From the NCBI GenBank assembly GCA_021442155.1, contig JAKCPB010001386.1, positions 52,130 to 116,129 of the forward strand: a stretch of DNA of 64,000 bases, given 5' to 3'. A program made the position numbers and the translations under genes. The DNA comes from Cymbidium sinense (Eukaryota > Streptophyta > Magnoliopsida > Asparagales > Orchidaceae). This document shows positions 23,633-35,800 of this stretch, in pieces. The notes under the pieces are model-generated. The model saw only the letters and a list, made by a program, of their open reading frames with translations. It did not search any database and was not told the DNA's origin. Within the stretch, counting starts at the first letter, position 1, and each line of letters starts with the position of its first letter.

Positions 23633-25366
23633 AGTATTTATTTAGGGTTTTTGGTTTAGGGTTAGTTTAGGGTTTATGGTTTAGGGCTTAGGATTATAAG
23701 TTTTAAAATTTTAGTTTTAAGATATATAATTATTGTAGTTTAGAAATTTAGTGAGGGAGGATTAGAGGGGTGTTTAGGTTTGGGGAGAAGGTAGGGTAGG
23801 TTTAGGGTAGGTCAGGATTGGGAGGAGAGAGGATTTAGGGTTTAGGGTCATGTCATGTTAGGGTAGGTCAGTGGGTTAGGGTTTGGAGTGAGGATTTAGG
23901 GTTTAGGCACAGAGTCATGGTTTTTTTAAAAGCAAACCCGACAGGTAGGTTTTTTTTTTATTTATTTTATTTTTAATTTATTTTAGTTTATTTTATTTTT
24001 TTATTTACGTTTATTTTTTATTTTTATTTAGTTTAGTTTATTTACTTTAGGTTTATTTACTTTAGTTTAGGTTTATTTATTTTAGTTTATGTTTTAGGTA
24101 GGTTATGGTTTTTATTTTAGTTTAGTTTTATTTTTTTTATTTTTTTAGGTTTAAATTTTATTTTATTTTTTAGGTTTGTTAGGTTTTATTTTATTTTTAG
24201 GTTTAGGTTTTAAGTTTTATTTTAGGTTTATTTCTAGATTTATTTTAGTTTAAGTTTAGGTTTATTTTAGTTTATTTTATCTTATATAGTTTGGTTTTTA
24301 GTTTATTTTAGGTTTTATTTATTTTAGTTTAGTTTATTTTTTCGTAGTTTAAGTTTATTTTATTTTATTTTAGGTTTAGGTTTTTTGGTAGGGTTTTGGG
24401 TTTATCCCTAGGGTTTAGTTTAGTGGTTAGGGTAGGGATGGGGTTTAGGGTTTATGCTTTTCATATTTATATATATAAAAAAATAGCAAACAGTAGGTTT
24501 AGGTTTTTTTTTATTTATTTTAGTTTATTTTATTTTTATTTTATTTATTTATTTATTTTTATTTTAGTTATTTATTTGAGGATTTATTTAGTTTATTTTA
24601 GGTTTAAGTTTAGATTTTATTGTTTAGTTTTATTTTATTATATTTTAAGTTTAGGTTTTATTTTATTTTAAGTTTAGGTTTAGGTTTATTATATTTAGGT
24701 TTAGGTTGTTTATTTATTTTTTAGGTTTTATTTTAGTTTATGTTTAGGTTTAGGTTTAGTTTATTTTAGGTTTTTTTTTATATTTAGTTTAGTTTATTTT
24801 AATGTAGGTTTAGGTTTATTTTATTTATTTTGGGTTTAGTTTTTTAGATTTAGCTTTATTTTATTATTTTGTTATTTAGGTTTTGGTTTTATTTAATTTT
24901 ATTTTATTTGGTCATTTATTTTTATCATATTATATTATAGATTTTTATTCTTCTTTTATTTTTTAGTTTAGTTTAGGTTTATTTATTTATTAGTTTATTT
25001 TTATCTATTTATTTTATAGGTTTAGGTTTTGTTTCTTTAGCTTTTTATCTTTTTATTTTATCTATATTATTTTTTTTATTTATAGGTTTAAGTTTATTTT
25101 ATTATTCTATTTTAGAGTTTAGTTTATTTAGTGGAGTGGAGGTCAGTTTAGTAGTTTAGGGGTGGAGGTTTAGGGTAGGTGGGGCTCAGTTAAGCTTTGG
25201 GGTGGAGTGGGAGTGGTTAGGGTAGGTTTAGGGTGGAGGTTAGGGTTGGGTAGGTTTATGATTTAGGTTTATTTAGGGTTTAGTTGGTTTAGGAATTAGG
25301 GTTTTTAGGTTTAGGTTAGTTTTATTTTTTATTTTTTATTTTATATTTTAAGAAGGTGGGTTTATT
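23633..25366 (+). repeat. Telomere-like array
   Basis: TTTAGG/TTTA repeats with a G-rich section (GGGTAGGTTTAGGG-type) at 23750-23930 and another at 25130-25310. No gene seen; the frame at 24396-24671 is a repeat translation. Confidence 0.85.
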
Positions 25367-25820
25367 TTTTAACATATAACAAATTTGTATGCAACATTTC
25401 TTCTTTTTAATTTTATCAACCAAGTAACACTCCAAGTTTTCAAGGACACAAGTGATGACATAGATAAAAAATGAGCACGCTGAGAGCAAATCAAAGATCC
25501 TAGATAACTAGGATCATCTCTACTATAAAGACATAGTTCCATAAGTAGCAGATAGGATTGGCCATTCTTCAATTTCTTCAGTTCCCATCATAACAACCCT
25601 AGCCTCTCGAGTAGCAGGATCCACCATTTTATCCACAATCTCTCCCTCTGCCACCACCACGGCTATAACCTCTATCACTCCTCCTGCCTCCATAGACACC
25701 ACTACTCTAACCACCACCTCTATATCCACCAAGATGATCCCTCACCACCACAAAGCTCGCCGCCTTTGCCCACCCATGATCAGAGAACTTGGTGATGATG
25801 TTCTGCAAGGTTCTCCCCTC
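25367..25820 (-). pseudogene. RNA-binding protein retrocopy, copy 5
   Basis: Full-length unit of the retrocopy: 3' UTR (25367-25555), decayed C-terminus, glycine-rich tail in antisense (25590-25790, CCACCACCACGGCTATAACC) and the shared 5' junction CAAGGTTCTCCCC at about 25808-25820, directly followed by TTAGGGTTTAG. It has frameshifts; two overlapping minus-strand frames (25369-25572 and 25523-25732) are pieces or out-of-frame readings of it. Confidence 0.85.
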
Positions 25821-27888
25821 TTAGGGTTTAGTTTAGTTTAGGATTATTAGGTTTTAGCATTAGGTATTTTTAATTTATTTTAGTAACTTTAGGTTTATGG
25901 AGTGTTGTTTGAGGTCAGGGTTTTAGAGTGGGGTTTAGGGATTGTGGCTTGTGGTTGTGGTTTTACAGAGTTTGGGTCTAGATTAGGGTGGTTTAGAGTT
26001 TAGATTTTTAGCCAGGGTTTTAGTTGGGGTTTATGCTTTGGAGTTGGCTTTTTATTAAGTGTTATGGTGGGTTCATTTTGAGTTTAGGGCCTAGGGCTCA
26101 GAGGCAGCCAGTTAGTTGGGGGTTTTAGTTTGGGGTTTAGGGCCTATGGCACCAGTCTCAGTGTCATTAGTTTAGGATCCAGGTGAGGGCCTAAGGTTTA
26201 AAAATTAAAACCGATAGTTTAGGTTTATTTAGTTTATTATTATTTTATTTATTTAGTTTATTTTATTTTATTTAAGGTTTTTTATTTAATTTAGTTTAAT
26301 ATTTTATTATTTTAGTTTGGGTTTTATTTTAGTTTATTTTTTTAGGTTTAGTAGTTTAGGTTTATGTTTATTTAGTTTTTATTTTTATTTTTTTATTTAA
26401 GTAGGTTTATTTATTTTAGTTTAGGTTTAAGTTTTATTTTATCTTTAGGTTATTTAGATTTTCTTTTAGGTTTATTTTGTATTATTTTAGTCCAAGTTTA
26501 GGTTTATTTTATTTCTTTATTTATTTAGTTTATGGCTTAGGTTTATTTTAGTAGGTTTATGATTTATCTTAGTTTAGTTTCTAGTGATGAAATATTTTAT
26601 GTTTGATTTTTGGTTTCAGTTCTTTATATTTTTAGGATTTTTTTATTATTTTTTAGGCCCAGGGCCCAGGGCCCAAGGACAGTTTATGGTTTAGGCCATG
26701 TCAGGGTGCCTTTTCAGTGGCCCAGTGGCTCAGGCTAGGGTCTAGCAGGGTCTAGCCTTAGTGGCCTAGGGTTGTGGGAAGCCCAGTGGCTAGGCCTCAG
26801 GGGTCAGGATTAAAACTTTAGGGTTTAGGTAGGGTTGGTTTAGTGTTGTGGGTAGGGTAGGGTCAGTTTAGGTTTATTTAGTTTAGTTATTATAATTTAT
26901 TTAGGTTTATTTTTATTTTTAGTTTAGTTTATTTATTTTATGTTTATTTATTTTAGTTTAGGTTTATTATTTTAGTTTATTTTTAGGTAGGTTTAAAATT
27001 TTATAGTCTTATTAAATCATTTTTTGATTATGCACATTTTAATTTTAAGGTTTACTTTTTATTTTATTTTTTTAGGTTTAGGGTAGGTTTTTATTTTATG
27101 TTTATTTGTATTTTATTTTTAGTTTTGGTTTAGGTTCATTTTAGTTTATTTTTTTTTATTTTTAGTTTATGGTAGGTTTAGTTTATTTTAAGTGTTTATG
27201 TTTTGTATTTTAATTTTTAAATTTATATATTTTGTTTATTAAGTTTAGGTTTTTTTAGTTTAGGTTTAGGTTTTATTTTATTATTTTTAGATTTAGGTTT
27301 ATTTATTTTTTTATTTTATTTTATTTGAGATGTATTTATTTTAACATGAGGTTTATTTTATTTTTTTATTTTAGGTTTATTTTATTTTATAATTTAGTAG
27401 GTTTTTATTTATTTTATTTTACTTTATTTTTTATTTTTTAATTTATTTTTAGGTTTAGCATTTAGGGTTTAGGGTTTTGGTTTTAAGGTTGTAGGTATAG
27501 GGTTTAGGGTTAGAATTTTTTTTATTTTTTATTTTTATTTTTTAAACTAAGAAAATTGGTAGGTTTAAGTTTATTTAGTTTGTTTAGTTTATTTTTTATT
27601 TATTTCAGTTTATTTTATTTTTTATTTTTATTTTGGTTTATTTTTGTATTAGTTTAGTTTAGTTTAGTTATTTTAGTTTAGGTTTTTATTTTAGTTTATT
27701 TTGTATAGGTTTAGTTTAGGTTTATTTTTTTTAGTTTATTTTATTTTATTTTATTTTTTAGGTTTAGGTTTTATTTTTATTTTAAGTTTAGTTTAAGTTC
27801 TTATTTTATTTTTTTAATTTTAGGTTTTAGGTTTTTATTTTATGTTTACTTTTAGGTTTACTTTTAGGTTTAAGTTTAGTTTTTTTTT
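25821..27888 (+). repeat. Telomere-like array
   Basis: Repeats with a G+T-rich section at 25890-26080, G+C-rich heptamer islands at 26080-26190 and 26650-26880, then TTTA-rich DNA. No gene seen. Confidence 0.85.
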
Positions 27889-28312
27889 AATAAAGAATAA
27901 ATTTAGATTCAACATTTCCTTTTTTTAATTTCATCAACCAAGTAACACACCAAGTTTTCCAAGACACAAGTGACGATATCGATAAAAAATGAGCACGATA
28001 GGAAATCAAAACCCTAGATAACTAGAACCGCTCTTTATTATAAATTCCATAAGCATCATTTGTTTTGAGTTTCTCAGCTCCCATCAACCACCCCAGCCTT
28101 CTTGAGTAGTAGGATCCTCCATCATATATTTCTCTACCACCGCCATGCAATCTCCTCCGGGCTCCCACCTTCATAACTACCACTAGACCACCACTTTCAT
28201 ATCCACCACTATCCATCCCCACCACTAGATAGAGCCTCCTCCACCTCAGCCTCCAATAGATATAGAGAGCTAGTGATCTGTGATGTTCATGCCATCAAGG
28301 TTCGCCAATTCT
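27889..28312 (-). pseudogene. RNA-binding protein retrocopy, copy 6
   Basis: Retrocopy with an eight-T run at its 3' edge (27881-27888 on the + strand). The 3' UTR is intact and the tail region (28060-28250) partly deleted. The 5' end reads GCCATCAAGGTTCGCCAATTCTTAAGG, the shared truncation point joined to TTTAGG repeats. The minus-strand frame 28022-28225 covers part of the glycine-rich tail, with YYSR remnants and many substitutions. Confidence 0.85.
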
Positions 28313-29400
28313 TAAGGTTTAGGTTTAGTTTGGGTTTATTAGATTTTGTGGGTTTATGTTTAGTTGAGTTGGGTTTAGGGTTGTGGGGTTTGGGGAGGGA
28401 GGTGGTGGGGGCAGTAGGGAGGAGAGAGTGGGGCTATGGAGGTTTAGAGGTGTTTAGGGAGGGTATGAGGATGCAGTTTAGGATTGCAGAGGGCAGCCAG
28501 GTAGGGTGGCTTTTTAGTTAGGTAGAGTCAGCTTTAGGGTAGAGGGTTTAGGATCAGGTAGGGTAGAGGTAGTCAGGTCAGTTTATTTATTTTATTTTAT
28601 TTATTTTTTTAAAGCAAACCCAGGTAATTTATATTTATTTTTATTTTTATTTTATTTATTTAATTGATTTAAGTTTATTTTATTTTTTTATTTAGTGTAG
28701 TTTATTTATTTTATTTAGGTTTTATATTTTAGTTTATTAATTTGGTTTTAGGTTTATTTTAGTTTAGTTTTATTTTATTTTACTTTAGGTTTATATTTTA
28801 TTTTAGGTTTAGGTTTAAGTTTTATTATTTAGGTATTTTATTATTTTTTTAGTTTATTTTATTTTTTAGTTTATTTTATTTTATTTTAATTTAGGTTTTT
28901 AGGTTTAGTTTTATTCTAGGTAAGTTTAGGTTTTTATTTTAGTTTATTTTTTAGGTTTATGTTCATTTATTTTTATTTTTAGGTTTAGGTTTTTTAGTTT
29001 AGGTTTTGGTTTTATTTTTTTTATTTTATTTTTTTAGATTTTATGTTTTATGTTTATTTTAGGTTTAGGTTTATTTAGTTTTCATTTTATTTGGGTTATT
29101 TATTTTTTTTATTTTAGGTTTAGTTTTATTTTATTTAGTTTTATTTTTAGTTTAGTTTATGTTATCTATTTATTTTATTTTTTTTCTTTAGATTTATAGG
29201 TTTAGGTTTTAGTTTATTGTTTATTTTATTTTTAGTTTATTTATTTTTTGGTTATCAGTTTAGTTTAGGTTTTCACTTTTAGAGGGTAGAGTTTAGGGTT
29301 TAGAGTGGGGTTTAGGAGTTTAGGGTTAGTGTTTGGGTGGGTAGGGTTTTTAGGTTTTAGTAGGCTCAAATTTTAGTTTAGGATTTAGGGTTTTGCTTTT
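28313..29400 (+). repeat. Telomere-like array
   Basis: Starts with TTTAGG repeats, then a G-rich purine section (28370-28500), then TTTA-rich repeats to the next retrocopy. The open frame at 28273-28521 is chance. No gene seen. Confidence 0.85.
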
Positions 29401-29810
29401 TTAATAGAGAACAAATTTAGATTCAACTTTCTTCTTTGATTTCATCAACCAAGTAACACACCAAGTTTTCTAAGACATGGCTACATAAATAAAAAATGAG
29501 CATGCATAGAGAAAATCAAAATATTTAGATAACTAGAACTCTATTCTAAAGATAAAAATTCCATAGCAATGATCATTCTTTTTTCAAAACCACCGCCTCT
29601 CGGTAGCGATCCGCCATCATATACATCTCTCCCTCCACCACCACCACGATCAGAACCTCTGTCCACCTCTCATAACCACCATTACTATGACCACCACCTC
29701 CATATCCATCACTCCTCCATATCCCCACAACCACTAATAATCACCACCTCCGCCTTCACCTCCCTTGATAGATCTAGTTCTGAGGATGTTCCATCAAAGT
29801 TCCCATTTAT
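29401..29810 (-). pseudogene. RNA-binding protein retrocopy, copy 7
   Basis: Decayed retrocopy with AATAGAGAACAAATTTAG at its 3' edge and CATCAAAGTTCCCATTTAT at the 5' junction. The glycine-rich tail is visible in antisense as CACCACCACGATC and CATAACCACCATTACTATGACC. The + strand frame over it (29569-29865) is the antisense Pro/Ser/Thr-rich shadow and is not a gene. Confidence 0.85.
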
Positions 29811-31247
29811 AAGGTTTATGTTTATTTTAGGTTTATTAGATTTAGGTTTATGTTATTATTTTTAATTTAGTTATGAGGTTTAGGAGAGGGTTTTGGTATG
29901 GTATGGTTTTAGTGTTTATTATTTGGCCCAGGGTCAGGGGTAGGTTTAAGTTTAGCCCAGAATCAGGGTTTAGCTCAGTTTGGGGTCAGGTTTAAATAAT
30001 AAGGAGGCCCATTTAGCCCATGTCAAGATTTAGGTGGGAGTTTAGCCCAGTGGGCTTAGAGTTATTTAGGCCCAGGCCTAGGTCAGCTTAGGGCCCAGGG
30101 TGTTTAGTGGTCAGTCATAGTGGCTCAGGATTTGGGGAAAGCCCAGATTTAGGTGTGAGTCAGGGCCCAGGTCAGGATGGCCTAGGGAAGGTATAGTCAG
30201 TGGAGTAGTAGGTTAGGGAGAGTTTAGGGTGTGGTACAGGTGGAGTGTGCTCAGGTCAGGATCAGGGCCTATAGTTTTATTTTAAAATTAAGTAAAAACC
30301 AGTTTTAGGTTTATTTAGTTTATTTATTTATTATCTTATTTTATTTATTATTTTTATTTTTTATTTTAGTTTTTATTTATCTAAGTTTATTTATTTTAGT
30401 TTAGGTTTTTAATTTTAGTTTATTTTATGTTTAGGTTTATTATTTTTGTTTAGTTTTATTTTATTTTTTATTTTTAGGCTTTTTTATTTTTTTTTAGGTT
30501 AGGTTTTATTTTATTTTTAGGTTTTGGATTTAGGTTTATTTTAGGCTTTTTTTAGGTTTGATTTATTTTAGTTTATTTTATTTTATTTAGTTTTGGGTTT
30601 AGGTTTATTTTATTTAGGTTTTGGTTTAGGTTTTATTTATTTTAATTTAGTTTCTTTTAATTTAGGTTAATGTTTATTTTATTTTGCTTTAGGTTTAGGT
30701 TTTTTTTTAGTTTAGGGTTTAGGTTTATTTTTTTATTTAATTTTAGGTTATTTTTAGGTTTATTTTTGGGTTTATGTTTTATTTAGTTATTATTTTAGAT
30801 TTTATTTTTTATTTTACGCCAAGATTTTATTTTTTCATTTCTAGGTTTATTTTATTTTTAGTTTAGTTTAAGTTTTATTTATTGAATCATAGTTTATTTT
30901 TATTTTTTAATTTTATTTTCTTCTTAGGTTTATGTTTAGGTTTAGATTTTAAATTAGGTTTTATTTTATTTTATTATTTTGTTTTGTTTAGGTTTAGGTT
31001 ATTTTATTTATTTTATTTTTAGGTTTTATTTAGTTTCGGTTTAGGTTTTCAACTTTTTAGGGTTTAAGTTAGTTGAGGGTTTAGGGTTTAGGTTTTGGGG
31101 CATAAGGTTTAAGGTTTAGGGTTTTAAGGTTTAGGGTTTATGATTTAGGGTTTAGTGTTTAAGGTTTTTAAGGTTTAGGGTTTAGGGTTTATATTTTAGG
31201 TTTAGGGTTCAGGTTTTAGTTTAGGGTTTATGTTTTTTGGTTTTTTT
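29811..31247 (+). repeat. Telomere-like array
   Basis: G+C-rich island at about 29920-30270, then TTTA-rich repeats, then a fairly regular TTTAGGG section at 31060-31230 with some of the best-preserved heptamers in the window. No gene seen. Confidence 0.85.
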
Positions 31248-31700
31248 AATAGAGAACAAATTCATATTCAACATTTCTTCTTTTCGATTTCATCAAAAGT
31301 AGCATCAAGTTTTCTAAGACACAAGTGATGAGATCAAAAGTGAGCACGATATAAAAACCCTAGATAACTAGAATCTTCTCTACTATAATGACACAGTTCC
31401 ATAAGCAGTAGATTGGATCGATAGTTTTTTAGTTTCTACAGGTTCCATCAAAACCACCAAGACCTCTCGAGTAGCGGGATCCACCATCATATCACTGATC
31501 TCTCCCTCTGCCACCACCACAACTATAACCTCCGTCGCTCCTCTCGCTTCCATAATCGCCACTACTGCACCACTATATCCACCAAGACCTCCGTGCCCCT
31601 CACCACCATCAGATTACCACCTTTTGCTGCCTCCACCGCTAAATTCAGACTGAGCCTGGTTTACGGTGATGTTCCTATCGTCAAGGTTCTACCCATTCTT
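31248..31700 (-). pseudogene. RNA-binding protein retrocopy, copy 8
   Basis: One of the best-preserved copies. The 3' edge has a T-run then AATAGAGAACAAATTCATATTC. The C-terminus and glycine-rich tail lie at 31430-31640. The RRM end reads ITVNQAQSE (31640-31680), then the shared junction GTCAAGGTTCTACCCATTC followed by TTAGGGTTTAGG. Its telomere-like flank resembles that of copy 1, showing joint duplication of array and pseudogene. Frameshifts prevent function. Confidence 0.85.
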
Positions 31701-32756
31701 AGGGTTTAGGTTTAGGTTTAGGTTGATTAGGTTTTAGGATTTAGGTTTATTTTTTAATTTATTTAGATACTTTAAGTTCAGGTTTAGAGTTTATGGTTAG
31801 GGTTAGGGTTTAGGGTTTTAGGATTTATGCTTTTAAGGTTAGGGTTTAGGGTTTTTTAGGGTTTAGGGCATAGGGTTATAGGTTTAGGTTTTATGGTTTA
31901 TGGTTAGTTTTTGGGTTTAGTGTTTATGGTTTAGGGTTTAAGGTTTAGGATTTAGGGTTTAGGGTTTATGGTTTAGGGTTTATTTTAATTAAACCCAGGT
32001 TTAGGTTTATTTAGTTTATTTTTTTTATTTTATTATTTTTTTATTTTTAGGTTTAGGTTTATTTTTTTATTTTATTTTATTTAGTTTATTATTTTTTATT
32101 TAGTTTATTTATTTTAGATTTATTTTTTTATTTTAAGTTTTTAATTTAGTTTATTTTTAGGTTTAGGTTTGGATTATGTTTTTTTATTTTATTATATTTT
32201 TAGGTTTAGGTTTATTTTTTTACTTTTAGGTTTAGTTTTTTTGTTTTTTTTTAGTTTTTATTCTTAGTTTATTTTATTTTATATTTTAGGGTTTAGTTTA
32301 TTTATTTTTTATAGGTTTAGGTTTTATTTATTTTAGTTTAGTTTATTTTAGTTTAGGTTTATATTTTTATTTAGGTTTTTTAGTTTAGGGTTTAAGTTTT
32401 ATTTTCATTTATTTTTGGTTTAATGTAGATTTTATTTATTTTATTTATTTTATTTTTATTTAGTTTATTTTATTTAGTTTATTTATAGGTTTATTTATTT
32501 TTAGGTTTTAGTTATTTATTTATTTTATATTTAGTTTAGGTTTAGGTTTAGGGTTTTATTTATTTATTTTATTTAGGTTTAGGTTTTTAATTTATTTTAT
32601 TTTTAAGTTTTATTTAGTTAAGGTTTAGGTTTTAAGTTTTTAGGGTTTTGGGTGGGTTTTGGGGTTTAGGGTTTGTGGGTTTAGGGTTTAGGGGTAGGTT
32701 TTTAGGGTTTAGGGTTTAGGTTTAGTTGGGTGGTTTAGGTTTTAGGTTTTTTTTTT
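31701..32756 (+). repeat. Telomere-like array
   Basis: Well-kept heptamers at 31690-31990 and 32620-32740, with TTTA-rich DNA between. No gene seen. Confidence 0.85.
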
Positions 32757-32829
32757 AAACATAGAATAAATTCAGATTCAGCATTTTTTTTCTTTTCCAT
32801 TTTATCAACCAAGTAACAAACCAAGGAAG
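32757..32829 (-). pseudogene. RNA-binding protein retrocopy, copy 9, truncated
   Basis: Only the 3'-most 73 bases remain: a T-run, AATAAATTCAGATTCAGCA and CAACCAAGTAACAAACCAAG. At this point the sequence switches to the LTR-like unit. The words CACCAAG and ATCAACCAAGTA occur both in the retrocopy and in the LTR unit (about 41063-41097), so the junction is probably a microhomology-mediated join. The missing part does not reappear after the LTR/Tat block. Confidence 0.8.
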
Positions 32830-35800
32830 TGAGGTACTCAAATGACCTCCTTGGAGCTTGCTAAAGCCTCGTGTTCCTGAGATGTCCAGACTATATACCC
32901 ATTACCATTCAATCTTATAAATCAACACAAGAATAGAGGAAAGAGAACTGAACATTCATACACTTAAGCTATACGCACATGCATTTCTTATGTATTTATA
33001 ACTAGCATCATAACACATTATTATTCATTTATAAGCTGTTGAAAAATACTTTTGGATTTAATAGTGATAATAGACATGCATATATTATATTAAATCAACA
33101 CATGCAAGCTTAGATAAAGGAAATCCATTTTGTTTTACTTGATTTTGAAAAGATGGATGCAATTCAAATGACATACCAAATTTAACATGATTGGGAAGAG
33201 GATAATCAAATATAAGCATGTGATTCATTCAACCAAACTAGTTCGTAAGGACAATCAAATCAAATAAGATTATTTGAAGCAAACCAAAGCTTCTTTATTA
33301 ATTAAGTTTTGGATTTAATTTGATTTAAAGAGGAGAAGAGAAATCATCACTTGCTATTTTAAACTGATTCCCACATTAGTGATTCAATTTAATTTAAGGA
33401 AATGTAACTAAGTTGATTTTATGGGTTAATTAAGTTGAACCCTTAATTAGATGAATTAATTACCCTTACCCATGTCACCTTAAAGTAATTAACTAAATAA
33501 TTATGAGCCAACATGATATGCATGGAAAATAAACTTGCAATGATCCTAGGAAATAAAAGGGCCCTAATGCAATTGGCTCATGATTAATAGTTAATTAGAT
33601 TAAGTGACTTAATTAATTATTCTTATGGTTCTCCCACATGTGGACTAACCATAATTTCATCTAAACTCCTTTAGGTTATTAAACACCTAAAGATCTACCC
33701 CATGATTTAATTAATTAAGGTCTGATGTGATTATGATTTCAATTTGATTAAGTGATTTAATTAATTAATTAAATTTTAATTAATTTCATTTTAGAAAATG
33801 GTGAAATGAAGTTAAGGAAAGGGGTCCCAACCCTATTCCTTAGTTCACTTAGTGTTGAATAATGATTAATAAATTTAATTAACCAATTTGTTATTGTTCA
33901 TGGGATTAATTAATCATTACTTAACTTAAAAGAGTGGTTAAAGTTTAATAAGTCAATTTTCCTAATTAAATGAGCAATAAATCCCAAGAAAATCATGGGA
34001 GGCAGAGGTCATCCCATTAAATTAACCCACAAAATTTGGGATTAATTACTCAAGTAATTAAGGAGTAATTAAGATAATAAATTTTGTAATTAAACCTTAA
34101 TCACTATTCAAAATTAGTTAAGATCATTTTTAATTATTTATCCTCTAAAATACCTTTAAAATGAATATTTATTTGCATTTTTTTATTTCTCTAAGATTTC
34201 TTATGATTTTTAGAAGTTTCATTAAAAAAAATAATTAATTAAGCCTAATCTGTTCCACTCATGGCGCACACGCAGGCGCTTTCCACATGTTGCCATGGGA
34301 TTGGCTACTTAAAACTTATCTGACTCAATGCCTACGTGGCGGCAATGGACGTGCTTTCTCTTCCACCATCCGATCTAAGATCGCATAGCTACTATTAATC
34401 CCACAGCTTAATAAGATTAAATCAGATGGATCTAGGGGATCTAATAACGACCATCAGTTTTGATCATGTAGAATGGACAATGCTTGATCTAACTTTAGGC
34501 GAGTGAAGGAGAATAGAGTCCATCCGTGATTGCTCACTTGATCTAAGCTTACCCATGTTTGGATCAACTCTGAAAGTATCCCACACTTTCACGACATCGA
34601 TTGGAGGGGATCTAATCATCAAGATCACATGAGATGCAAATTTTCTTCAAAAAGCTCCAACCCATTTTTTCTTAAGGATCGATTTTGGAAAATACCTCAT
34701 TGAATCTCAAGATCGATAGCTCAAACGATTGAGGAAGCTTCATCTTGTAGAGATGAAGCCCTGTTGAGTAGCAATTGAATTAATTCCATGACGTTCACTC
34801 AAAAGGCCATGAACCAATGATTTGGAGCTCAGCTTTGATCGAAGTCCCACCTCCGGTGCTCGAAGAGATGATGCTTGCAAGAGGCCTAGGGAAGATTAAT
34901 GTAAAGTTAATTTTGAGTTTGATTGTGAAATGGGGAAGTTAGGTTGGAAATGGAAGTGTCTTATTTTGATGACTGAATGGCATTTTGATCGAGGATGAGT
35001 TTGGGAGCTTAGGAATGGCTAGGGTCATCTTGGGTAGCTAGGCTCTATGGAATGATTTTTGTGTGTTTGAGTGGAAACGAGGGTGTACCCTTCATTTTAA
35101 TGACGGGATGGGTTTATCTTCTAGTCCCGCCATCTCGTGGAGTTGTGGGTGGAGGAGGAGGTGAGTTCTGCTTGGTTGGTTGAAGGTGTGGAGGTGGCTA
35201 AGGAGGAATCATGGGTGTCCTATGGATTTCAAATGCTCCAATGGGGATGGTGAGGTGATTTCACCTCTTGGGTCAACAACCAACCACCCTTAGTCGTTGG
35301 GCAATGTCCAGCCTAGGTGGATCATTTGGAGAGTACCAAGCGGCAAAGGGATGGAAATGACCACTTACATGGGTGATTTGTCTCATGTGATGCCCTTGAC
35401 CCAAGAGTAGAATGATTATTTAGCATTAGATTTGATTTGGGCATATTTGAAATGATCCAAAGGTGGGTTAGCCCATATTTCAATTGGAGTTGATTTGGTT
35501 AGGTTTGGCTCAATTTTCCTGATTTAGGTCAAATTGGGTTAGATTGGGTCAAGTTGACCGTTGGTCAAATTTTGTCAAACTAAGGGTTGGTTCAAGTTCA
35601 TATGATCATTTGGGATGTTTTGGTTCAATTGATTTGGTTTAGTTTGGCTTAGATTTGATTTTGGCTCATTTGAATTCATTTGGGTCAAATAATAAGTTGA
35701 CCAATTTGACCAAATTGGCAAAATTACTTGGGTTGGCTATTGGTTTGGGTTTAGTTGACCAATTGAAGATGATTGTAGGCTTGGTTTTAAATTTGGATTT

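Noticed and set aside
774..32829. CRISPR-like array or gene cluster, because of regularly recurring 450-base units
   Set aside because: Spacing is irregular (1.5 to 11.5 kb), units carry stops and frameshifts, and the content is a eukaryotic 3' mRNA end within telomere-like DNA.
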